NCBI GenBank assembly: GCA_024401495.1
Contig: JAKSKW010000015.1
Coordinates: 1-46,859, forward strand
DNA: 46,859 nucleotides
DNA from: Paludibacteraceae bacterium
Lineage (GTDB): Bacteria; Bacteroidota; Bacteroidia; Bacteroidales; Paludibacteraceae
Reading direction: 5' to 3'
The notes beneath the pieces were generated by a model. The model was not told the DNA's origin. It did not search any database and saw only the letters and a program-made list of their open reading frames with translations. Within the stretch, counting starts at the first letter, position 1. Every line of letters begins with the position of its first letter. This document shows positions 16,113-23,974 of the stretch, in pieces. The translations under genes and the position numbers were made by a program.

Positions 16113-16172
16113 GTGTAACACGTTTTGTTACACCTCGTGGTTTCCTTTGCATTGTGATTTAGCAATAATCAC
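16113..16172. promoter_or_regulatory. Two inverted repeats upstream of the MreB-like gene
   Basis: GTGTAACA (16113-16120) and TGTTACAC (16126-16133) form a perfect 8-bp inverted repeat with a 5-nt centre. GTGATT (16154-16159) and AATCAC (16167-16172) form a second, shorter one 20 nt before the ATG at 16192. Either could be a regulator binding site. Neither is followed by a T-run, so they are unlikely terminators. Confidence 0.45.
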
Positions 16173-16191
16173 TTTGTAAAACTCAAAATCA

Positions 16192-17178
16192 ATGAATATG
16201 AAATCAGAAATTGAAATTGCAATGGATTTGGGATCAGCCAATGCTATAATCATCCACGACAATCAGATAATTGTTGAGGAGCCAACAATTATAGGCATTG
16301 ACTGCAACAATAATAAAATGATTGCGTTTGGGAAAGAAGCCAAGCAAATGCAAGGCAAGGTTCACAGTAACATTAGAATTACCCGACCATTTTGTGAAGG
16401 TATAATAACTAGCTATAGAGATTCCGAGTTGTTAATCAAAGGCTTATTAAATGCTCTTCCACCAGACATCTATCCATCATCTATAAAAATGGCAATTAGT
16501 ATCCCTTCTAACGCCACAGAAGTAGAAAGACATGCGTTGAAGTATGTTTGTGAAAAATCAGGGATTAATGAAGTCTTTATGATTGAAGGGCCAATGGCAG
16601 CAGCATTAGGTATTGGCATAGACATAGAGAAGCCGAAAGGTAGTATGATAATAGATATTGGTGGAGGCATTACAGATATGGCAATCATATCGTTAGGTGG
16701 AATCGTAGCGAGCAAATCAATCAAGATTGGCGGTGATAATTTCACAAAAGATGTAATTAAGCATATAAAACACAAGCATATTTTTTCAGTGTCAGAAAAA
16801 ACTGCAGAACTTATAAAAAACAATATAGGCATTTTTCATTCTAACATGTCAGAAGATTTCGCCATACATGTATCTTCACACACCGAGTTTTCAGTAAAAC
16901 CAGGAGAAATTGCAATATGTTCAGAGAAGTCAATATGCAGCATTGAAGATACCATAGTAGATTTATTTGAGAAAATACCACCAGAACTATTTCAAGACTT
17001 GATTGAAAGTGGAATTTGGTTAACAGGTGGAGGCTCATTATTGCGTGGTATAGACAAACACCTAAGCAACACGTTTGGAATTAAATTTAAGATTGTCGAT
17101 AATCCACTGCATGCAGTTGTCCAAGGAGTCAATTTAGTTCTTCAAAATTTTGAAAAATATTCTTACTTTATAAAATAA
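16192..17178 (+). CDS. Orphan MreB-like actin-family protein
   Basis: A 328-residue cytoplasmic protein of the MreB/actin fold. Visible motifs are the first phosphate loop (IAMDLGSANAIIIHDN), the RPFCEGIITSY segment characteristic of MreB rather than DnaK, the IEGPMAAALGIG helix, the second phosphate loop MIIDIGGGITDMAIIS, and adenosine-site LTGGGSLLRGIDKHL. True MreB polymerises under the membrane and organises wall synthesis. This copy is divergent, about 15 residues shorter than usual, AT-rich, and has no mreC/mreD/pbp2 neighbours, so it is probably a second paralogue rather than the shape-determining MreB. Its role could be a plasmid- or stress-type filament. It starts the accessory island that ends at 21988. 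Confidence 0.82.
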   Translation: MNMKSEIEIAMDLGSANAIIIHDNQIIVEEPTIIGIDCNNNKMIAFGKEAKQMQGKVHSNIRITRPFCEGIITSYRDSELLIKGLLNALPPDIYPSSIKMAISIPSNATEVERHALKYVCEKSGINEVFMIEGPMAAALGIGIDIEKPKGSMIIDIGGGITDMAIISLGGIVASKSIKIGGDNFTKDVIKHIKHKHIFSVSEKTAELIKNNIGIFHSNMSEDFAIHVSSHTEFSVKPGEIAICSEKSICSIEDTIVDLFEKIPPELFQDLIESGIWLTGGGSLLRGIDKHLSNTFGIKFKIVDNPLHAVVQGVNLVLQNFEKYSYFIK

Positions 17179-17277
17179 GAACATTTAGAGTAAAAGAAGA
17201 ATGAGGATTAGGCATGTAGGAAGAAGCTACTACCAAAAGCTAAAATATGCCGTCTATAAAAATTCAGCAAATTATTA

Positions 17278-17306
17278 TTGGCATTTATCATATTTACATA
17301 TATTTG
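17278..17306 (+). promoter_or_regulatory. Putative promoter of the WYL/glycosylase-like cluster
   Basis: TATATTTG (17299-17306) fits TAnnTTTG, with TTG at 17278-17280 18 nt upstream. It lies about 30 nt before the ATG at 17337 and would drive the genes to 20267. Confidence 0.45.
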
Positions 17307-17336
17307 TATATTACTATCTTTTAATAAGTTTACATT

Positions 17337-18143
17337 ATGAAATTCAACGAGCAATTAGACGAACTTTTCAACGATTGGGAAAAGTATACCGATTCCGACA
17401 AATTTTGCAAAGACGGTTTGGTGATGAAGTACGGCGAACCCAAAGATTCTGTTGACGAAAAATGGGAAAAAGCAGAACGCCGTGTAGCCTTTATCTTAAA
17501 AGACAATCCAGACGGATGGACTACAGATCTTAGGACTTGGTTATCAGAGGGAGAGAATTACGAGCATAATAGAAATCTGTGTGGAGGAAGAGTAGGTCAA
17601 ACGGGATTCCTTCCTAACATAGCTCGTATGTTTTATGGTCTCTATGAGAATCCATGTATTGGCTTCGCAGATCTTAATATGGCAGAGGTCAAGAAAGTTT
17701 GGAACGAAGCACCTTTCGCTTTAATCGAAAGCAAAAAGATTGCCGGCACTACAACTGTCTCAGATCAAGAAATAAAAAAAGCAATAGAAACAAACAGAGA
17801 TTTTCTTCAAAAAGAACTTGATATATTAAGTCCCAATATTATAGTTTGTTGTGATCTTTCTGGATGCTTATTTAAGTTTATCACGGACTACTATATGAGT
17901 CAAAATGGGAATGAAAATGATATAATCAAACATGAATACCAATATGTACTCGAAGATAAAGTCATTCCTAATATGATATGCTGTTCATGGTATTTCAAAA
18001 ACATTAACGTGTTGGTTATTTTATCATATCATCCAACAAGACTGGGAAAATCGAATTGGAAAATCTATGAACGTGTGGTTAGTCCGTTACGTACATTCCC
18101 CCAAAAGGAAGATTTGAAGTTCAAACCCTTAAATAAGGATTAA
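17337..18143 (+). CDS. Uracil-DNA-glycosylase-like protein A
   Basis: A 268-residue soluble protein, paralogous to the gene at 19089. Shared points include the opening FNEQLDELFNDWEKY, a core strand RRVAFILKDNPDGW (47-61), NIARMFYGL (94-102), FALIESKKIAG (127-137), the helix-strand RDFLQKELDILSPNIIVCCD (154-173), and SYHP at 230-233. A hydrophobic strand ending in P-x-I-I-V-C-C and a late S-x-HP motif resemble motifs of the uracil-DNA glycosylase superfamily, which suggests DNA-base excision or another nucleic-acid role. The assignment is tentative, because the N-terminal glycosylase motif is not canonical. Its stop overlaps the WYL start by one base (TAATG), so the two are coupled. Confidence 0.6.
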   Translation: MKFNEQLDELFNDWEKYTDSDKFCKDGLVMKYGEPKDSVDEKWEKAERRVAFILKDNPDGWTTDLRTWLSEGENYEHNRNLCGGRVGQTGFLPNIARMFYGLYENPCIGFADLNMAEVKKVWNEAPFALIESKKIAGTTTVSDQEIKKAIETNRDFLQKELDILSPNIIVCCDLSGCLFKFITDYYMSQNGNENDIIKHEYQYVLEDKVIPNMICCSWYFKNINVLVILSYHPTRLGKSNWKIYERVVSPLRTFPQKEDLKFKPLNKD

Positions 18144-19048
18144 TGAATATACTTCAAAAATACATTTGGATAATAGACACTCTTAAGAATCAACGACTGT
18201 CGCTTGAAAAACTGAGTGAACGTTTCTGCAATAGTGTTGATTTAGATGTCTATGGAGATGGACTGAGTAGGCAGACATTCTACAGGTGGAGAAAAGACAT
18301 TGCTGAGATGTTTGGCATTGAAATAGAATGTGAAAAAGGTGGCGAGAACCGCTACTATATAACCAATCCAGAGGTATTGGATAATAAAGGCCTTACACAA
18401 TGGTTGCTGAACACCTATTCTACGCTCAATTCATTGGAAAACAGCATAAAGGTAAAACATAGAATCCTAACGGAGCCAATACCTTCCAGCGAACAATGTC
18501 TCAACGATGTCATTGAGGCCATGAAAGAGAATCGTATCATACGTTTCACTTACACGAAGTTTGGTAGTGTTGAGGGATCTTCCTACAGTGTCCGTCCTTA
18601 TTGCGTCAAACTGTTTATGCAAAGGTGGTATCTATTGGGCTATTGTGAGGAAAGAAGCGATTTGCGCACCTACGGATTAGACCGTATCTCAAATCTTAGA
18701 ATCACCGACGTCAAATTTGAAATGCCAGAAGATTTTGACGCCGAGTTTTTCTATGCCACACATTATGGCATTGAATCCAAGAAGGACATTCAATGTGAAA
18801 CGATAGTGTTCAGAGCTTGGGAACCACACAACCACTATTTGAGGTCATTGCCCATTCACCACTCACAACAGGAATTGGAATCTGCCGAAGGTTACACCGA
18901 TTTCCAAGTTCGTTTACGCCCTAACTACGAGTTTTATTGGAAATTGCTGAGTATGGGCAACTATATCCAAATTCTCAGTCCACAATCCGTACGTCAGGAA
19001 ATGGCCAACATGATAAAAAAGGTCTTGGAAGGTTATAAGGGATGCTGA
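18143..19048 (+). CDS. WYL-domain transcriptional regulator with N-terminal HTH
   Basis: A 301-residue DNA-binding regulator. Residues 1-75 form a winged helix-turn-helix-like region (RLSLEKLSERFCN, then SRQTFYRWRKDIAEMFG). Residues about 118-215 are a WYL domain: RIIRFTYTKFG, SVRPYCVKLFMQRWYLLGY (WYL motif at 162-164) and RTYGLDRISNLRIT. A C-terminal WCX-like extension follows. WYL domains sense nucleic acids or nucleotides and commonly repress defence and DNA-damage genes (BrxR and CapW types). It starts inside the stop of gene A, and gene B follows 40 nt later, so it probably controls this small cluster, including itself. Confidence 0.9.
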   Translation: MNILQKYIWIIDTLKNQRLSLEKLSERFCNSVDLDVYGDGLSRQTFYRWRKDIAEMFGIEIECEKGGENRYYITNPEVLDNKGLTQWLLNTYSTLNSLENSIKVKHRILTEPIPSSEQCLNDVIEAMKENRIIRFTYTKFGSVEGSSYSVRPYCVKLFMQRWYLLGYCEERSDLRTYGLDRISNLRITDVKFEMPEDFDAEFFYATHYGIESKKDIQCETIVFRAWEPHNHYLRSLPIHHSQQELESAEGYTDFQVRLRPNYEFYWKLLSMGNYIQILSPQSVRQEMANMIKKVLEGYKGC

Positions 19049-19088
19049 GAATGGCAACAATAAAAAGTTTAACTATAATCAATATTTT

Positions 19089-20267
19089 ATGACAGACTTA
19101 AATATAAAATTAGACAAGCTCTTTGAGGAGTGGAAAGAACGCAATGCAGATAAAGCCCTTTCTAATATCATCAACAGAAAAGAAGTGTATGAAAAAGTAG
19201 CATTCACTTCAGATGGAGTTCTTAAACTTCCAAATAATAAACATTTTGAATGGACTAAACCCGAATATAAGCGTGTTCTTTTCTTATTGAAGGATCAATA
19301 TCAAAATGCCAATGATGAAAATGCTAGATGGGATGAATCTATTTGTAATTGGCTAATATGGGACGATGAGAAAAATCCTAAAAAAGGAGAACGGAATCTT
19401 AACTTGGAACAAATAAAAAAAGGAGGAAAAAACATTTTCCGACCACTTGGAAGATGGCTTTTGGGTGTTCAGTCTATTCTTGAAGAAGACAAGTGTATTT
19501 CATTCAAGGAAGTTACTGACGATAAAGTAAAGGACTGTATTAAAAATAATCCTATGGCCATCATGGAGTGTAAGAAACAGCCCGGTGGTCCAAATCTGAA
19601 TCCTGCGGTCTTAAAAAAGTATTTAGAAAGAGACAAAGACTTAATTAAAGAAGAAATTGAGCTATTGAATCCTGATGTGATTATCTGTTGCGATAAGTCT
19701 GGCATCATTTATAATAATATTGTCTCGATACTAGGTGAAAATTATAATTATAAAACTGTTGCAAAGGTAATGCACCATACCTTTGTTATCAATTCATATC
19801 ATCCATCTTATAGTTACCGGTCTTCTTCTGCTTCTGAAAGATGCTATCATTATGTTGTAAATGCTTTGCGTGCAGCCATCCTATGTGAGAAAGTCATCTC
19901 TCATACTACGTCTGACAACAACAAAATAAAGCCAACTATAGATTGGAATGTTTGGGGAAATGCCCAAGTTTATGGAATAAATATCCAGTATCTAATTCTG
20001 CCCCAAACTAGAATAGGAATCGAAGCGTTATATGTCAACTCTAACACATTGCATATATATTTGCGACTCTGGTGGAACGTTGATGAACAAATAATAACGG
20101 AAATCTTTGGAGAATCTCACAAATGGAACGATATCACTGTGACTATAAACGCTTCCGATGGTACTGGAATAGCATTGTTAGAAAAGGTCGTTGGTTGCAA
20201 TAGTGACGATGTATCTCAAAAAGTGGCTGTTTGGCACGAAAAGCTAACTCAATGGATGAATAAATAA
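19089..20267 (+). CDS. Uracil-DNA-glycosylase-like protein B with C-terminal extension
   Basis: A 392-residue soluble protein, a longer paralogue of gene A. Shared segments are the start NIKLDKLFEEWKERNADK, the strand KRVLFLLKDQYQNA (61-74), FRPLGRWLLGVQ (117-128), MAIMECKKQPGGPN (156-169), DLIKEEIELLNPDVIICCDK (184-203) and SYHPS at 236-240. As in gene A, the hydrophobic CC strand and the late HP motif suggest a uracil-DNA-glycosylase-like fold, which is inferred. Residues about 275-392 are an extra C-terminal domain with alternating strands (IQYLILPQTRIGIEALYVNS) that gene A lacks and that is not recognised. It lies 40 nt after the WYL gene, probably in the same transcript. Confidence 0.6.
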   Translation: MTDLNIKLDKLFEEWKERNADKALSNIINRKEVYEKVAFTSDGVLKLPNNKHFEWTKPEYKRVLFLLKDQYQNANDENARWDESICNWLIWDDEKNPKKGERNLNLEQIKKGGKNIFRPLGRWLLGVQSILEEDKCISFKEVTDDKVKDCIKNNPMAIMECKKQPGGPNLNPAVLKKYLERDKDLIKEEIELLNPDVIICCDKSGIIYNNIVSILGENYNYKTVAKVMHHTFVINSYHPSYSYRSSSASERCYHYVVNALRAAILCEKVISHTTSDNNKIKPTIDWNVWGNAQVYGINIQYLILPQTRIGIEALYVNSNTLHIYLRLWWNVDEQIITEIFGESHKWNDITVTINASDGTGIALLEKVVGCNSDDVSQKVAVWHEKLTQWMNK

Positions 20268-20348
20268 AGTAGATTATATAGCGTCATCCAAAATAAGGAT
20301 TGTAAAGGGATGGAACGTTCTAATCTCATTTACCCACACACTCCAAAC

Positions 20349-20490
20349 ATTTAGCAAAGAATCAATATTACATTCTTGCTAAATGCCGTTAAAATCAATA
20401 GATTTAGCAAATAAACAGCCTATAGAATTTGCTAAAAGTGTAAAAATATTGAAGATTTAGCAAAAATATCAGTCTATTTTATTGCTAAAT
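20349..20490. repeat. Three-unit inverted-repeat array (ATTTAGCAA-N18-TTGCTAAAT, period 53)
   Basis: Each unit has a left arm ATTTAGCAA and a right arm TTGCTAAAT 18 nt apart: 20349-20357/20376-20384, 20402-20410/20429-20437 (last base mismatched), and 20455-20463/20482-20490. Units start exactly 53 bp apart, with 17 nt between them. The 18-nt and 17-nt spacers all differ in sequence. The array ends 34 nt before the ATPase ATG at 20525. It could be an operator array, or the site or substrate of the adjacent ATPase-nuclease. The rest of the 257-nt gap (20268-20348) shows nothing recognisable. Confidence 0.9.
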
Positions 20491-20524
20491 CAACAAAGAG
20501 AAAGTACTTTTGTGGGAAAATCAG

Positions 20525-21988
20525 ATGATTATGATGCTAGTACGAGAAGAACAATTCACCTATGGATCACGATTCGTAGGCAGAAAAGAAGAAATATACA
20601 CATTGGAAGAGTGCTTGACTTCAGAGCAGTCGGAATTTGTAGCAGTTTACGGACGACGCAGAGTAGGCAAAACATTCCTAATCCGTTACGTACTAGAAAG
20701 ACATTTTTCTCTATTTGCGACGGGATTGCCTGGCGGCTCATACCGTGAGCAAATCAACAACTTCTGCATGGCAATCGTACAAGGATTCAACGTAGATTAT
20801 AGAGAATGTGAGAATTGGATGGAGGTGATGCGATATTTGGCGGACACCATCACCAACGACTTAAACTATAAGTTGAGAAAGAAAGTCTTATTCATCGACG
20901 AAATGCCGTGGATGGACACCCCCAAGTCGGATTTTCTGATGGCAATCGAATGGTTTTGGAACGCATACGCGTCGGCAAGGACAGATATATTCTTGATCGT
21001 ATGCGGATCAGCCACAACGTGGATTACAAGCAATATTCTTCGCAACAGAGGCGGGCTATACGGAAGATTGACAAACCAAATCTATCTTGAGCCATTCACG
21101 CTCAACGAATGTGCCCAATTCTACGAGTTGAAGAAAATCTCAATGAGTCAGGAGGAGCAGCTACAGGCATATATGATTTTTGGAGGAGTCCCCTACTATC
21201 TGCAATATTTCAGGAAAGAACTGAGTGTCGCGCAAAACGTCGACAATATGTGTTTTTCGAAAAGAGGAATACTGGCTAAGGAATATGATAACTTGTACCG
21301 TTCAATGTTTAAGGGGTACACTTCCCATATCAAAGTAGTGGAAGCATTAGCCACAAAAAGCATGGGAATGACTAAAAAAGAGATCTGTGAGAAGACGGGA
21401 ATGCCCGAATCAGGGACATCCACTACCGTCTTGCAAGAGCTCGTGGATTGCGGAATTCTGAATGAATATAGCCAAGTGGGAAAGAAGACGAAGGGGAAGA
21501 TGTATCAACTGGTAGATTTCTTCACTCTATTCTATTTACGCTTTGTGAAAGACAACAAAGGAGAAGAACATTTCTGGACTCAGAATCTTAACACCCCCGT
21601 CGTCAACACATGGCAAGGATACGCCTTTGAGCAAGTATGTTTTGCCCATATCAAGCAGATTAAGAAAGCGTTAGGCATAAGAGGTATTTCGTCAAAAGTG
21701 TCGAGTTGGAGAAGCAACGACAAAGAGAACGGAGCTCAAATCGACATGGTAATAGAGAGAGCTGACAACGTAATAAATATCTGTGAGATAAAATTCGCAA
21801 GTGGAAATTATACAATCACAGCTGATTACGCCCAAAAGCTAAGGAATAAGTTGACGTCGTTCAAGGAAGAGACAAAGACAAAATCTGCTCTCCACCTCAC
21901 TATGATCACGACATACGGATTAAAGAAAAACTCAGAGCATAACAGCATGGCTCAGTCGGAAGTGACGTCGGAATGTTTATTTGAATAA
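20525..21988 (+). CDS. AAA+ ATPase with C-terminal DUF234/PD-(D/E)XK nuclease-like domain
   Basis: A 487-residue protein. The ATG at 20525 is used; a TTG at 20510 and ATGs at 20531 and 20534 are also possible, and only the short N terminus changes. Walker A GRRRVGKT lies at 43-50 (VAVYGRRRVGKTFLI), Walker B in KVLFIDEMPWMD, and sensor-type ILRNRGGLYGRLTNQIYLEP follows. A winged-helix segment (MTKKEICEKTGMPESGTSTT) links to the C-terminal DUF234-like region, where AQIDMVIERADNVINICEIK gives an Asp near 406 and E-x-K near 420-422, the core of a PD-(D/E)XK nuclease fold. The family is widespread and uncharacterised in bacteria and archaea. It is monocistronic, and the immediately upstream inverted-repeat array is its most distinctive feature. 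Confidence 0.88.
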   Translation: MIMMLVREEQFTYGSRFVGRKEEIYTLEECLTSEQSEFVAVYGRRRVGKTFLIRYVLERHFSLFATGLPGGSYREQINNFCMAIVQGFNVDYRECENWMEVMRYLADTITNDLNYKLRKKVLFIDEMPWMDTPKSDFLMAIEWFWNAYASARTDIFLIVCGSATTWITSNILRNRGGLYGRLTNQIYLEPFTLNECAQFYELKKISMSQEEQLQAYMIFGGVPYYLQYFRKELSVAQNVDNMCFSKRGILAKEYDNLYRSMFKGYTSHIKVVEALATKSMGMTKKEICEKTGMPESGTSTTVLQELVDCGILNEYSQVGKKTKGKMYQLVDFFTLFYLRFVKDNKGEEHFWTQNLNTPVVNTWQGYAFEQVCFAHIKQIKKALGIRGISSKVSSWRSNDKENGAQIDMVIERADNVINICEIKFASGNYTITADYAQKLRNKLTSFKEETKTKSALHLTMITTYGLKKNSEHNSMAQSEVTSECLFE

Positions 21989-22005
21989 AACGTAAATAAA
22001 AATAG

Positions 22006-22039
22006 AAAACGCTTGCGGACTGATCCTGCAAGCGTTTTT
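22006..22039. terminator. Bidirectional terminator between the AAA+ gene and sodB
   Basis: AAAACGCTTGC (22006-22016) pairs with GCAAGCGTTTT (22028-22038) around an 11-nt loop, with T and A runs on both outer sides. The two flanking genes converge on it. Confidence 0.88.
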
Positions 22040-22067
22040 CATATTCAATAAATGGGTTCATCAATCA

Positions 22068-22679
22068 TCAAAAGTCCTGAAACACATTGTGGCAAACCAA
22101 TCTACCCTCAACAACATCCCAATCAATAATGCTCCATAAAGCAGAAAGATAATCAGCACGACGGTTCTGATAGTCAAGGTAGTAGGCATGCTCCCACACA
22201 TCAAACGTCAGGATTGGACGCAACCCATGACGCAATGGATTATCGGCGTTGGACATCTGCATTATGCTAAGTTTATTCTCCGCGTCGGCACAAAGCCAAA
22301 CCCATCCGCTTCCAAAGAGCGACGTCGCAGCGGCATTCATCTTCTGCTTCATCTCAGCAAAGGATACAAAACTCTTTTGGATAGCCTCAGCCAAATCTCC
22401 CTTAGGCTCAGAACATTTAGGATGCGGAGTAAACTGTTCAAAGTAAAGGTTGTGGTTCAAGACCTGACCTGCATTGTTGCCGATAGCACCTTGTGCTTTA
22501 GCAGCGATCTCCACCAACGTAGAGTCGGCAAACTCAGTACCCACGATTAGGTTGTTAAGGTTGTTGACGTAGGTCTGCAAATGTTTTCCATAATGGAAAC
22601 TAATGGTCTCTGCACTGATAACAGGAGACAGTGCGTCTTCGTCGTAACGAAGTTTCTGCATAACGAAATTTGTACTCAT
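22068..22679 (-). CDS. sodB: Iron/manganese superoxide dismutase
   Basis: Dismutates superoxide to hydrogen peroxide and oxygen in the cytoplasm. The 203-residue protein shows the four metal ligands: His29 (ISFHYGKHLQTYV), His76 (QVLNHNLYF), Asp160 and His164 (LTFDVWEHAYYLDYQNRR). The Gly-Gln-Val segment before His76 and the GSGWVWL strand are typical of iron or cambialistic enzymes of anaerobes. The last 15 residues (GRLVCHNVFQDF) are slightly unlike the usual ending, but the fold is complete. It has its own promoter and shares the terminator at 22006-22039. Confidence 0.96.
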   Translation of the reverse strand: MSTNFVMQKLRYDEDALSPVISAETISFHYGKHLQTYVNNLNNLIVGTEFADSTLVEIAAKAQGAIGNNAGQVLNHNLYFEQFTPHPKCSEPKGDLAEAIQKSFVSFAEMKQKMNAAATSLFGSGWVWLCADAENKLSIMQMSNADNPLRHGLRPILTFDVWEHAYYLDYQNRRADYLSALWSIIDWDVVEGRLVCHNVFQDF

Positions 22680-22715
22680 AAAAAAAGGTTTTATAAATTA
22701 AACGCATTACTGATG

Positions 22716-22723
22716 CAAATGTA
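22716..22723 (-). promoter_or_regulatory. Putative -7 element (TACATTTG) for sodB
   Basis: The minus strand reads TACATTTG, fitting TAnnTTTG, about 36 nt before the ATG at 22679. Confidence 0.5.
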
Positions 22724-22810
22724 AGCAAATAAATTACAATATTTTAGCCCAACAAATCGTCTATGCAAATTTTATACACAACAGAACACTTTTTCCGACG
22801 AATAGGAATA

Positions 22811-22848
22811 AAAAAGGTTCGACATGCAGTAACACATCGAACCTTATA
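22811..22848 (-). terminator. Intrinsic terminator of the secreted-protein gene at 22867
   Basis: On the minus strand AAGGTTCGA and TCGAACCTT form a perfect 9-bp stem (22814-22822 with 22837-22845), followed by TTTTTTATTCC. Confidence 0.85.
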
Positions 22849-22866
22849 TCTTCTGATAAATTTAAT

Positions 22867-23844
22867 TTATTTCTTTTTGATAGTCACTTGTGTAGTAGCA
22901 TCAATAACTTTGTCTTCTGACTTTCCTTTGATTGAGCTTGATCCATTCATAGAATGCAACCACTGAGTAGACTTATCGTATGAACAAGTGTAATTGTCCA
23001 CAATTTTCAAATCAAACGTTTCTTTAAACTTTTTCTCCAATTCAGCACGCTGTTCCTGCATCACCTTGTTAACGTCGACTTTCTCTTCTCCTTCCTTCTG
23101 GAACAAACCAGAAAGTCCATTCATCATCCCCACAGTCATTTTGATTGAGAAGTCGACAAATGCTGGCATTAGGAGATCATTTGATATCTCAGCAGACGTC
23201 TTGATATTAGCATAATTACCGTTAACCGACTGTAGTGTGTAGTGATAAGGAGCATCAACACTGAATCCAAAGATAGTTCCTTTCTTCATAGTCTGGTCTG
23301 CAGTCTTTTTGCCAGCAAAATCGACAGAATTCAAAGAATGGATATAATTGACCTCATCCAATATACCAGACAAATACAAATCGTCTGTCATGGTTGCACC
23401 CATCATCTGAACGAGAAATGCGATAGTTTTGTCTTCTTTTGCAGCCTTATCCATCATCGCCTTCATATCAGCTATGGCTTTTGTGGAGTCAGCTAAACCG
23501 GTAATTTTGCCAGACGCATCCAACTTGTAGTCGAAAGAATATCCTTCTGTAAGTTTCAAAAGCAAAGCTGTCATTTCATCAGAACCATTAGATGAAAGAT
23601 TCGAAAAAGTGGCATTAAGAGTGTAGCCATCAGAAGTCTTGTCGACAACCTTCAAATTAATATCCATGGATTTTTCCTCTGTCGACGACTGCGTACCAGA
23701 CTTTTTTATATCCTTCTGTACAAATTTGTAACTTACATTATCTCCAGATTTCCAATTAGGCACAAGAGACACATTCTGAGCTGAGATTGTAGCGCTTAAC
23801 AATAAAGTCATGCAAGACACCATTAAAGTCTTCATATTATTCAT
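22867..23844 (-). CDS. Secreted protein of unknown function
   Basis: A 325-residue exported protein with signal peptide MNNMKTLMVSCMTLLLSATI followed by SAQ. The mature part starts VSLVPNWKSGDNVSYKFVQK, a pattern seen in Bacteroidota periplasmic or outer-surface proteins that begin with a strand-rich domain. Later come a helix-rich middle (DSTKAIADMKAMMDKAAKED), the hydrophobic SIKMTVGMMNGLSGLF and a Lys/Glu-rich coiled segment (VMQEQRAELEKKFKETFDL). No catalytic motif is seen. It is monocistronic, with its own terminator. The next ATG, 9 nt downstream, is an equally possible start. Confidence 0.75.
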   Translation of the reverse strand: MNNMKTLMVSCMTLLLSATISAQNVSLVPNWKSGDNVSYKFVQKDIKKSGTQSSTEEKSMDINLKVVDKTSDGYTLNATFSNLSSNGSDEMTALLLKLTEGYSFDYKLDASGKITGLADSTKAIADMKAMMDKAAKEDKTIAFLVQMMGATMTDDLYLSGILDEVNYIHSLNSVDFAGKKTADQTMKKGTIFGFSVDAPYHYTLQSVNGNYANIKTSAEISNDLLMPAFVDFSIKMTVGMMNGLSGLFQKEGEEKVDVNKVMQEQRAELEKKFKETFDLKIVDNYTCSYDKSTQWLHSMNGSSSIKGKSEDKVIDATTQVTIKKK

Positions 23845-23947
23845 TTCAATAAATTTTAATTTTACGACAAAAATAAGCTAAATATCATTATATATTCAGG
23901 ATTTAACATATTTAACAATAATGAGGGTAATCACATAACAACAAAAA

Positions 23948-23971
23948 AGACGGGGCGTGCCCCGTCTCTAC
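23948..23971 (-). repeat. REP-like palindrome with GTAG head; probable dnaE operon terminator
   Basis: Palindrome AGACGGGGCGTGCCCCGTCT (23948-23967, centre changed from the 3052 copy) preceded on the minus strand by GTAG (ctac 23968-23971) and followed by TTTTTTGTTG. It lies just after the stop of the gene at 23975. Confidence 0.8.
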
Positions 23972-23974
23972 TGT

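Noticed and set aside
16157..16165. ATTTAGCAA upstream of the MreB-like gene as a further unit of the 20349 array
   Set aside because: A single half-site; a 9-mer this AT-rich is expected by chance in a window of this size on two strands.
17201..17455. Plus-strand 84-residue reading frame before gene A
   Set aside because: It spans the likely promoter and runs out of frame into the start of gene A, with an unlikely composition.
20349..20490. CRISPR array
   Set aside because: Arms are only 9 nt and alternate in orientation, spacers are 17-18 nt, and no cas genes are nearby. It is an inverted-repeat array, not a direct-repeat array.
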